Assembly (NCBI GenBank): GCA_021799325.1
Contig: JAJZAS010000124.1
Span: 1 to 5,634 of the forward strand
Direction of reading: 5' to 3'
DNA length: 5,634 bases
DNA from: Bacillota bacterium
Lineage (GTDB): Bacteria > Bacillota > Bacilli > Alicyclobacillales > SLC66
Shown here: piece after piece, positions 1-5,527 of the stretch
Numbering within the stretch: the stretch's first letter is position 1
Layout of the letters: each line of letters starts with the position of its first letter
Notes under the pieces: model-generated
The model's input: only the letters and a program-made list of their open reading frames with translations
Database searches by the model: none
What the model was told of the DNA's origin: nothing
Position numbers and translations under genes: made by a program

Positions 1-1043
1 ATGGACAAATCCGTCTGCTCAGCATGAACGCAGCGAGCGGCTGGAATCTCGTTTGCGTGCTTCGAGGGATCTTTTTTGTCGCGCTAATCGCCTACTTTGG
101 CTATACGTCTTTCCACCTTCAAGGAGTGATCCAGTTTGGGGTTCTGTATGCGTTTGTCGACTACCTGAACCGCTTGTTTCAGCCAGTAGTGCAAGTCGTC
201 AATCAGCTATCCGGAATGGAACAGGCACGCGTGGCGGCAGAGCGGGTGTTTCAACTCCTCGACGAAGAGGGCATTGAAGTGATCGATGGGGAAATGGAGC
301 GGTATCAGGGTGATGTCCGTTTTGAAAACGTCTATTTCACCTATGATGGAAAGCAGGATGTCCTGAAGGGCATCTCTTTTGAAGCAAAAATGGGCCAGAC
401 GATCGCGCTTGTCGGTCATACGGGATCAGGAAAAAGCTCAATCATGAACCTCTTGTTCCGGTTCTACGACCCGAGGTCCGGCAGGATAACGATTGACGGC
501 AAGGACATTGGGGAATTGCCTAGACAGCACGTGAGACAGCACATGGGCATTGTGCTGCAGGATCCATTTCTCTTTACCGGGACGATTGCGAGCAATGTCA
601 GCCTTGAAGACCCCTCGATTACCAGAGAGCGCATCGACAAAGCGCTAAAAGAAGTGGGGGCAGACCGATTGCTGGGCAATCTAGCGCAAGGATGGGACGA
701 ACCGGTCCTGGAAAAAGGGAGCACGTTATCCGCCGGTCAGCGCCAACTCATCTCCTTTGCGCGAGCGCTTGCGTTTGATCCTGCCATTCTGGTGCTGGAT
801 GAGGCCACCTCCAGCATCGATACGGAGACGGAAGCGGTCATTCAGGATGCGCTCGAGGTATTGAAACGCGGGCGCACCACGTTTATTATCGCGCACCGAT
901 TATCTACCATTCGCAATGCGGACTTGATTCTGGTGCTTGATCATGGTGTCATCGTGGAGCGAGGGACGCACGATGAACTGATGGCGCATGGCGGGCGCTA
1001 CTTCCAGATGTATCAACTTCAACTGGGAAGCGTATCGGCCTAG
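1..1043 (+). CDS. ABC exporter half-transporter, permease-ATPase fusion (5' end outside window)
   Basis: This is the C-terminal part of an exporter subunit with membrane and ATPase domains in one chain. The frame is open from base 3, so the gene starts before the window and the internal ATG at 24 is not the start. Numbering from that ATG, residues 8-30 form a membrane helix and 36-60 the last helix leading to the ATPase. The ATPase domain is complete: A-loop aromatic Y107, Walker A GHTGSGKSS at 131-139, Q-loop Q179, signature LSAGQ at 235-239, Walker B ILVLDE at 255-260 with catalytic E260, D-loop SSID, and switch H291. All catalytic residues are present, so this is the active-type half. The stretch before the ATPase (GVLYAFVDYLNRLFQPV) resembles YheH/LmrD-like partners of heterodimeric drug exporters, whose partner gene normally lies just upstream. 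Substrate cannot be inferred. It ends with TAG at 1041 and no clear terminator follows. Confidence 0.95.
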   Translation, partial: GQIRLLSMNAASGWNLVCVLRGIFFVALIAYFGYTSFHLQGVIQFGVLYAFVDYLNRLFQPVVQVVNQLSGMEQARVAAERVFQLLDEEGIEVIDGEMERYQGDVRFENVYFTYDGKQDVLKGISFEAKMGQTIALVGHTGSGKSSIMNLLFRFYDPRSGRITIDGKDIGELPRQHVRQHMGIVLQDPFLFTGTIASNVSLEDPSITRERIDKALKEVGADRLLGNLAQGWDEPVLEKGSTLSAGQRQLISFARALAFDPAILVLDEATSSIDTETEAVIQDALEVLKRGRTTFIIAHRLSTIRNADLILVLDHGVIVERGTHDELMAHGGRYFQMYQLQLGSVSA

Positions 1044-1051
1044 TCATAGGG

Positions 1052-1162
1052 ATGAATGGGATTGCATGGTGGATGACAACATTAAAGGTAGATCAGCCGG
1101 AGTGGACATCGTTTAACGAAATCCTCATTCGGCTGACCAACCAGGGTAGCTTATCTATGTAA
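1052..1162 (+). CDS. Possible 36-residue small ORF, or displaced N-terminus of the next gene
   Basis: An ATG nine bases after the exporter stop opens a 36-codon frame ending in TAA at 1160-1162. The peptide starts MNGIAWWMTTLK and ends RLTNQGSLSM. It has no signal peptide, no known motif and no good Shine-Dalgarno site, since AGGG directly abuts the ATG. The stop lies inside an AAGGAGGGG sequence. The next frame (+1), which holds the downstream amidase, opens at 1137 and overlaps this ORF by about 25 bases. The ORF could therefore be a small protein, a chance ORF, or the true amidase N-terminus separated by a one-base frameshift. I cannot decide from sequence alone. Confidence 0.2.
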   Translation: MNGIAWWMTTLKVDQPEWTSFNEILIRLTNQGSLSM

Positions 1163-1169
1163 GGAGGGG
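1161..1169 (+). promoter_or_regulatory. Strong Shine-Dalgarno-like sequence without a matching start
   Basis: AAGGAGGGG is a near-ideal ribosome binding site. However, the amidase candidate starts (GTG 1200, GTG 1203, ATG 1206) lie 30 or more bases downstream. The only nearer start codon, GTG 1184, is 14 bases away and opens a different, short frame. No ATG, GTG or TTG exists in the amidase frame between 1170 and 1199. The site is either fortuitous or a sign that the amidase start is disturbed. Confidence 0.4.
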
Positions 1170-1199
1170 AAGGCAGCGAAAGGGTGGCCAGAAGTTATT

Positions 1200-1784
1200 G
1201 TGGTGATGATCGCAGTAGGCTCATGGACCTTTCTTGCCCTATCACCCCCATTTATCGTGGAGTCCTCTCCGACCATACGCCTGCTTCATTCGCTCACAAG
1301 GGAACTGGTCAAGGGACATTTTAATGGTAATTATCACGGCGTTCCCAACGGTGCTAGGCTTAAAGACCTGCGACCTGGGGGCGTCATTTTGCTTCATAAT
1401 CAAAATGGTGCCTACGGGTACTGGACGCATGCCGTGCTGTATGTGGGAGGCGGCAAAGCCATCGATGCCAATGATTTTTCCCGGGGCACCATTTTAAGCC
1501 CGATGCCAGGCTATCTTACCTACGATGAACTCTCCGTATTTCGCCCTCAAATTTCTGCGTTTCAGAAGCAACAGGTCGTCCAAAGCGCACTGCAAAAACT
1601 CGGTTATCCTTACAATCCATTTGCGCCTATACAAGATCAACATTCTGAATATTGCAGCAAACTCGTTTGGCATGCTTTTCATGATAGCGGGGTACAACTA
1701 TGTCCAGCCTATCAGTGGGTGTTGCCTGATGATCTAGCGCATAGCAAGGTGCTACATCAGGTGGCCGATTGGAAGCATGGATGA
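1200..1784 (+). CDS. Permuted NlpC/P60 papain-like amidase (YiiX/YycO-like), membrane-anchored
   Basis: This 194-residue protein looks like a circularly permuted NlpC/P60 (papain-fold) enzyme, in which the histidine precedes the cysteine. The first block is LRPGGVILLHN at 57-67, followed by YWTHAVLYVGGG at 74-85 with likely catalytic H77. The AIDAN segment at 88-92 follows, and then YCSKLVWHAF at 151-160 with likely nucleophile C152. Related families hydrolyse amide or thioester bonds in cell-wall peptides or lipids; the substrate here is unknown. Residues 2-22 form a hydrophobic N-terminal segment, likely a signal anchor placing the enzyme outside the membrane. The family motif usually reads RPGDVIL, and here the D is G61. 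The start is uncertain: GTG 1200, GTG 1203 and ATG 1206 all lack a good ribosome binding site, and the frame is open back to 1137. The stop overlaps the next gene by four bases, which suggests translational coupling. Confidence 0.8.
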   Translation: MVMIAVGSWTFLALSPPFIVESSPTIRLLHSLTRELVKGHFNGNYHGVPNGARLKDLRPGGVILLHNQNGAYGYWTHAVLYVGGGKAIDANDFSRGTILSPMPGYLTYDELSVFRPQISAFQKQQVVQSALQKLGYPYNPFAPIQDQHSEYCSKLVWHAFHDSGVQLCPAYQWVLPDDLAHSKVLHQVADWKHG

Positions 1785-2269
1785 GGTGGACTGGCCTGGC
1801 TAGAAAGTATTTTTATTCTTATTTGCTGACGATCACTCTCTCGCTGTTATTGTCTATACTCGTTCCCGATCACTTGTGGACACAAGAATTTGTCGGGGCG
1901 CTTTGGGCAGTATTTGTCTTGTCAACTAGTGTGAAGGCGATGACAAGAGGGGAATCAGCAAGTCCGCTGCTTCGCGCAGGGCTTTTTTCCCAACTGCCAG
2001 GGATATTCATTGGCACGATAAGTCTTGTCACCACGATGCTTAATCATCCTTGGGAATGGGCAGAAGGGCTGCTTGAACTATGGACGTATCCATTTCTCCC
2101 TTTGGAAGAAAAAATCAAATCCACTGCCTCCTCCGCATTCTCCACGACTTTTCTGCTTTCTTGCCTAGTTCCTGCCGTTCTTGCTTGTATCCCATTATTT
2201 GGATCATTCATTACCGTGGTTCGAGCGAAAATTTTTGGATATGAGACTTCAGTTTGGGAAAAACATTGA
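1781..2269 (+). CDS. Hypothetical four-helix membrane protein
   Basis: I do not recognise a family. The 162-residue product has four hydrophobic stretches, at about residues 11-28, 36-53, 70-90 and 122-148. A basic N-terminus (MRWTGLARK) favours an N-in topology. Between helices 3 and 4 lies a loop rich in Trp, Leu and Glu (HPWEWAEGLLELW). I chose ATG 1781 because it forms an ATGA overlap with the stop of the amidase gene and has GGAAG five bases upstream; a TTG at 1769 would add four residues. The overlap suggests that it is co-translated with the amidase and may be its membrane partner, or an immunity or anchoring factor. Only the gene order supports that idea. Confidence 0.75.
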   Translation: MRWTGLARKYFYSYLLTITLSLLLSILVPDHLWTQEFVGALWAVFVLSTSVKAMTRGESASPLLRAGLFSQLPGIFIGTISLVTTMLNHPWEWAEGLLELWTYPFLPLEEKIKSTASSAFSTTFLLSCLVPAVLACIPLFGSFITVVRAKIFGYETSVWEKH

Positions 2270-2294
2270 TGAGCAACACTTTTGATGACACCTG

Positions 2295-2301
2295 AAGGAG
2301 G
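2295..2301 (+). promoter_or_regulatory. Ribosome binding site of the cupredoxin-like lipoprotein
   Basis: AAGGAGG lies nine bases before ATG 2311. A second ATG at 2306 is only four bases from it and out of frame, so the site decides for 2311. Confidence 0.8.
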
Positions 2302-2310
2302 CGCCATGCG

Positions 2311-3165
2311 ATGCGCAAGCTTGCCCTGATGTTGACCTCGTTATCTACCCTCATGCTGTTTGGCTGTGGATCAAACGCTGCCACCTCTTCACCTCCCGCC
2401 CAAAACAACACAAAAATGACCAGTAAACCAGCGGCCCCCAAATTAAAACAGCAGAATGTCGCACTGACCGTTCTGCCAGGTGGTCGACTGGGGCCGGACG
2501 GGAAGATGCATGATACATTCACGACTCCGAATTTTACTGTGGTGGCTGGCGTTCCTGTGAAACTTAGCGTGTATAACTATGACAGTGGAAAGCATTCTGT
2601 CACGAGTGGCGCGTTGCATCTGAATCTAGTGGCAAAAGGTTCCACGAAAAATGGAGTGCCTGCTATCACCACCGCTACTTTTACCCCAGGCAAAGCGGGT
2701 AAATACATCTGGCAGTGTATGGAACCCTGTGATGGGCAAAATGGTGGTTGGTCGATGACCCATTTGGGATATATGAGAGGTACGATTAATGTCGTGCCTT
2801 ATGCAAATAAGCAATACATTTACATGATGATCAAGGACAGCCTGCACTACGCTGCGGCAGACAAAAAAATACACGATTCTTACAGTCCCACCAGCTTCAT
2901 TGTTCAAGCGAATATACCAGTACAAGCTACGGTGGAGAACTTCGATACAGGCCAGCACAGTTTCACCGACCCTGGGCTGAACATTAACCGTGTGTTTAGG
3001 GGTGGCAAAAAAGTGGGCGATCCCAGCTTGACGACCTTTACCTTTACGCCGAAAAAGGCGGGAACTTACAGTTGGCGTTGCATTATACCCTGTGATGGCC
3101 AAAACAAAGGTTGGGCCATGAATCACAATGGCTATATGATGGGCTCCGTGAAGGTGACTCCGTAG
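2311..3165 (+). CDS. Lipoprotein with two tandem cupredoxin-like (CuA-resembling) domains
   Basis: A 284-residue secreted lipoprotein. The signal peptide ends in LMLFGC, with C19 as the lipid-modified cysteine. A Ser/Pro/Asn/Lys-rich linker runs to about residue 48. Two domains follow, about 63-163 and 184-284, alignable without gaps at a 121-residue offset. Each has the beta-rich look of a cupredoxin (TFTPxKAGxYxWxC) and the same potential metal ligands: H95, C136, C140, H151, M155 in the first and H216, C257, C261, H272, M276 in the second. The order H...C-x3-C...H...M is that of the CuA site in cytochrome oxidase subunit II, but there the second Cys and the His are three residues apart, whereas here ten residues intervene. 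A role in electron transfer or copper handling outside the membrane is an inference; the cysteine pairs could instead be disulfides. It starts 41 bases after the membrane protein gene, on the same strand, and converges with the thioesterase gene. Confidence 0.85.
   Translation: MRKLALMLTSLSTLMLFGCGSNAATSSPPAQNNTKMTSKPAAPKLKQQNVALTVLPGGRLGPDGKMHDTFTTPNFTVVAGVPVKLSVYNYDSGKHSVTSGALHLNLVAKGSTKNGVPAITTATFTPGKAGKYIWQCMEPCDGQNGGWSMTHLGYMRGTINVVPYANKQYIYMMIKDSLHYAAADKKIHDSYSPTSFIVQANIPVQATVENFDTGQHSFTDPGLNINRVFRGGKKVGDPSLTTFTFTPKKAGTYSWRCIIPCDGQNKGWAMNHNGYMMGSVKVTP
2497..3162 (+). repeat. Coding tandem duplication: two cupredoxin-like modules
   Basis: Codons 63-163 (2497-2799) and 184-284 (2860-3162) encode homologous domains. 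By hand count about 51 of 101 aligned residues are identical, with no gaps. The motif PCDGQN and the pattern GW-M-H-GYM-G are strictly repeated. DNA identity is visibly lower than a recent duplication would give, so the duplication is old and both copies have been kept. Confidence 0.9.
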
Positions 3166-3177
3166 AGGCTACACGGC

Positions 3178-3654
3178 TCATTTACGCTTGTGCTGTTTGT
3201 AAAAATGGGCGAGCGCAGTGGCGATCAACTCTCCCTGATTGTCAAAGACGTCCGTGTGAAAAACAATAATGACGCGACTGTTCTGAATGACATGAACTTT
3301 TGCGATCAATTCGCCTTCACGTCCCGGTTTGATAAAATCAACAGTGATGTTGAGGGTGAATGCTCTTTCTACCGTAGGGTCTATTTGAAACGCTGTTTCT
3401 GCCATGGCCGTGTCGACAAAAGCGGTCATCAATCCACCGTGTAAAATGCCATAACGGTTCAGTAGATCATCTGAAATCGTCATCGAATAGGAGTAGACTC
3501 CCACTTCCTTGTCGATCTGCTTAAATCGCATGATCTCCTGCACAAAAGCAAGCGGGTGATGATAGGTCGCTTTTTTTGCTTGGATCAATTGAAAGATTTC
3601 CTGGAGTTCTTCTTCCGGCATTTGTTTTAGTTCTTCCATGATTTCGTCCAGCAT
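3178..3654 (-). CDS. PaaI-family hotdog-fold acyl-CoA thioesterase
   Basis: This 158-residue protein of the PaaI/YbgC-like hotdog superfamily probably hydrolyses acyl-CoA thioesters in the cytoplasm. The diagnostic motif is GILHGGLMTAFVDTAM at residues 69-84. H72-G-G starts the central helix of the hotdog fold and D81 sits where many family members have an acidic catalytic residue. The strand FTLNITVDFIKPG at 99-111 follows as expected. The N-terminal 30 residues are an added acidic, amphipathic helix (MLDEIMEELKQMPEEELQEI) not needed for the core fold; it may help oligomerisation. I chose ATG 3654 because AAAGGGGAGA ends six bases upstream; a TTG at 3660 would sit on the binding site. It lies directly after the terminator of the cytochrome b operon, so it must use read-through or a promoter within that hairpin region. 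The acyl substrate is unknown. Confidence 0.9.
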   Translation of the reverse strand: MLDEIMEELKQMPEEELQEIFQLIQAKKATYHHPLAFVQEIMRFKQIDKEVGVYSYSMTISDDLLNRYGILHGGLMTAFVDTAMAETAFQIDPTVERAFTLNITVDFIKPGREGELIAKVHVIQNSRVIIVFHTDVFDNQGELIATALAHFYKQHKRK

Positions 3655-3683
3655 GAGCAATCTCCCCTTTGCAAGAAATAATA

Positions 3684-3717
3684 AATCTCAAGACCCACAC
3701 CCGTGGGCCTTGAGATT
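3684..3717 (-). terminator. Rho-independent terminator of the cytochrome b operon
   Basis: Arms 3684-3698 and 3703-3717 form a 15-base-pair stem around a four-base loop. In the minus-strand transcript the single imperfect position is a G-U wobble, while a plus-strand transcript would have an A-C mismatch, which supports minus-strand use. The minus-strand sequence after the stem continues TTATTATTTCTT. The hairpin begins seven bases after the stop of the 72-residue protein and ends 29 bases before the thioesterase start. Confidence 0.85.
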
Positions 3718-3724
3718 CGCATGG

Positions 3725-3943
3725 TTATGCGCGAGTGGTTCTCTTTTTATTCTTCCGATACGACTGCTTGGCAGACGCGAGCACATTGCCCGTCACCCAA
3801 ATACCTAACAGTAGAATAGGTATTCCATAGAAAAGGTCGACAGGATGCCTGCCAATGCTTCCTTCATAGACCAGTCCAGTTCCGTATATTCCTGTTGCCA
3901 GTGCGAGAAGCCAGATGACCCATAGCATCAGGCCTTTTTTCAT
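3725..3943 (-). CDS. Small two-helix membrane protein, last gene of the cytochrome b operon
   Basis: A 72-residue protein with two membrane helices, about residues 5-25 and 38-56. A short external loop (VYEGSIGRHPVDL) lies between them, and the C-terminal tail is strongly basic (KQSYRKNKKRTTR) and probably cytoplasmic. No known family is evident. GGAGGG lies six bases before ATG 3943, and only 16 bases separate it from the preceding stop, so it belongs to the same transcript and is followed by the terminator. It could be a small accessory subunit of the cytochrome b complex, comparable in size to the small subunits of b6f complexes, but only position and topology support this. Confidence 0.8.
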   Translation of the reverse strand: MKKGLMLWVIWLLALATGIYGTGLVYEGSIGRHPVDLFYGIPILLLGIWVTGNVLASAKQSYRKNKKRTTRA

Positions 3944-3959
3944 CTACATCCCTCCAGGC

Positions 3960-4916
3960 TTATCCATTGCGTTTATACCAGTCACGCCAAATCACTTTAT
4001 AAAGCGGCAACACTTTCGGCAATTTGTTCAGGCCAGGAATAAACGGTAAAAGAACCAACAGTAAGAATAGTATTCCCACAGTATAAGCGGCCATTTCATC
4101 TCCAGCAGAGGAGGTATTATAGGGCGGGATCTGATAAAGGAACGTGTAAGGTGTCAACCACCAAGGACCTGGATCTGCCACCTCATCATGATTAATTCCC
4201 CATTGTCCCCCAAGTATGTCTCTGCTTTTGGCGATTTGCTCTAGCGGGGCTCCTTGCAGGAAGAGGAGGTCGTTTTGGACGTTCCAACGATAGACACCCT
4301 GATTGGTTTCTCGGTTAAGCGCACCTGAGAGCAGGCCGGATTTGCCCATCGTCATTTCATCTTTCATCATGAGTGCAACGGGGCCGTAGGAGCCAAATGG
4401 AACCACTATTTTTCCATTTTCCACTTTAGCTTTTGCCAACGCATTGTTGTAATTTTGGTCCCAAGACTGTTGCTGCGCAGGACTTGCAGAAATATAAGTA
4501 GATAGAGCCTGTTTGAGTGAAGTGTTGCCAGATGCGGTAGCTAGCATTTGAAGAGGTTTCATCACATCGGCAGAATATGGAATCACCTGATACGGCGTTC
4601 CCCACCAGGCTTCTGGATCAAGGGGGCCAATCGATTGTGCTGCCGTGATATTCCCTTTCCAGCCATTGTTGTACGGAGGCCCATAGGAAGCCATTGCGCT
4701 TTGCCCATCCAAATCGTTTAAGGCAGTTTGCTCAAATAAAATGGGGTTGCTATTCGCAATTTGCTGATTGGTGATCGCCGGGCTATATGGGGCTTTCCAG
4801 ATCAGTGAAACCACCACCACTAGTACAATGACAATCACAAGACTGACAGTGCCTTCCTTGATTAAATCAAAATCCTTTTGCGGAAATGAATTCGGATCTC
4901 TTCGCACCTTGTTCAT
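3960..4916 (-). CDS. Two-helix protein with large external domain; candidate split subunit IV-like partner of cytochrome b
   Basis: A 318-residue protein. Helix 1 is at about 22-40 after a basic N-terminus, an external region spans about 41-273, and helix 2 at about 275-294 is followed by a basic C-terminal tail. The beginning (FPQKDFDLIKEGTVSL) and the end (LLPFIPGLNKLPK) resemble helix E and helix F borders of cytochrome b C-terminal halves. If so, the external region would be a greatly expanded E-F loop. There is no cysteine in the protein, hence no CxxCH haem c site, and no PEWY motif. The loop holds two related patches, DPEAWWGTPY at 100-109 and DPGPWWLTPY at 248-257, and two SYGP motifs at 76-80 and 176-179. 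The start overlaps the cytochrome b stop (ATGA), with AGGAGGG nine bases upstream. I cannot name a family with certainty; the subunit IV reading is an inference. Confidence 0.7.
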   Translation of the reverse strand: MNKVRRDPNSFPQKDFDLIKEGTVSLVIVIVLVVVVSLIWKAPYSPAITNQQIANSNPILFEQTALNDLDGQSAMASYGPPYNNGWKGNITAAQSIGPLDPEAWWGTPYQVIPYSADVMKPLQMLATASGNTSLKQALSTYISASPAQQQSWDQNYNNALAKAKVENGKIVVPFGSYGPVALMMKDEMTMGKSGLLSGALNRETNQGVYRWNVQNDLLFLQGAPLEQIAKSRDILGGQWGINHDEVADPGPWWLTPYTFLYQIPPYNTSSAGDEMAAYTVGILFLLLVLLPFIPGLNKLPKVLPLYKVIWRDWYKRNG

Positions 4917-5527
4917 TGGGCGTCTCCCTCCTGGTTGTCTTTCTCAGGGTAAGGGGGAACCACGCCGAGACGTCGTACCTGCAAGAGGTGCCAACCGACA
5001 AGGATGATAAGGACGATAGGCAGGACTGCAATATGAAGACCATAAATTTGTCCGTTGTTGAGAACGTTTATATAGCCATCAAGTCCCGAGCCATTGAATG
5101 CATCTTTGGCTTGAACCTGGTTCCACTGAGCGAAAAAGTCCCCTCTCGATAGATATCCGGTAAATGCGGTGACAACGGCAATCCCAAAGGACAGCGCACC
5201 GAGAATCCAAGTGAAAGCACGGCCCTCGCGCCATGCACCCATAAAGAACTGCCCCACTAAATGCATGGTCATGAAAAAAAAGAAAGCTTGAACACTCCAA
5301 AAGTGTATATTTCTAAAAAAGTACCCCAGGTGAGAAGTCTGATACCATAAAGTTCCCTTTGAAGCCATGATAATTCCCGAAACGATCACCACCACGAGGG
5401 CACTCAGTGTAAATACGCCAAAACTGTATACGAGCGAAGATACATATACAGGTTGTTCAGAAGGAAGCAGGTTTTCCCAAGTCAACTGCTCGGATAGTTT
5501 TTTTCTTACAGCGGCGGTCCAATTCAT
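4913..5527 (-). CDS. Cytochrome b, N-terminal half (b6/QcrB type), divergent
   Basis: A 204-residue four-helix cytochrome b of a quinol-oxidising bc/b6f-type complex. Helices lie at about 31-54, 73-95, 106-126 and 162-184. Helix B carries H75 and H89 (13 residues between) and helix D carries H165 and H180 (14 between, the b6-type spacing), giving both b haems their four ligands. The length matches b6 proteins without the C-terminal domain, so another gene must supply helices E onward. Two departures stand out. The VYC segment whose cysteine binds haem c(i) covalently in b6 and Bacillus QcrB reads VYSFG here (S35), and the segment after helix C, normally GYLLPW, reads GYLSRG (124-129). AAAGGGGG lies nine bases before the ATG. 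Both gene borders are four-base ATGA overlaps, so it is translationally coupled on both sides. Confidence 0.93.
   Translation of the reverse strand: MNWTAAVRKKLSEQLTWENLLPSEQPVYVSSLVYSFGVFTLSALVVVIVSGIIMASKGTLWYQTSHLGYFFRNIHFWSVQAFFFFMTMHLVGQFFMGAWREGRAFTWILGALSFGIAVVTAFTGYLSRGDFFAQWNQVQAKDAFNGSGLDGYINVLNNGQIYGLHIAVLPIVLIILVGWHLLQVRRLGVVPPYPEKDNQEGDAQ

Noticed and set aside
1093..1136. Inverted repeat TCAGCCG / CGGCTGA in the gap after the exporter gene, as a possible terminator
   Set aside because: The arms are only seven bases, separated by 30 bases, and no T-rich run follows.
1184..1324. Frame opened by GTG 1184 downstream of the strong ribosome binding site
   Set aside because: The spacing of 14 bases is too long, and the roughly 46-residue product lies mostly out of frame inside the well-supported amidase gene.
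2626..3126. Long minus-strand open frame of 166 codons inside the lipoprotein gene
   Set aside because: It is antisense to a gene with a clear signal peptide and conserved repeated domains, and its product shows no coherent family features.
3190..3444. Plus-strand open frame opposite the thioesterase gene
   Set aside because: The opposite strand carries the conserved hotdog motif, a good start and a good ribosome binding site; this frame has none.
3960..4916. Haem c-binding subunit fused to subunit IV, as expected for a QcrC position
   Set aside because: The protein contains no cysteine at all, so no CxxCH site is possible.
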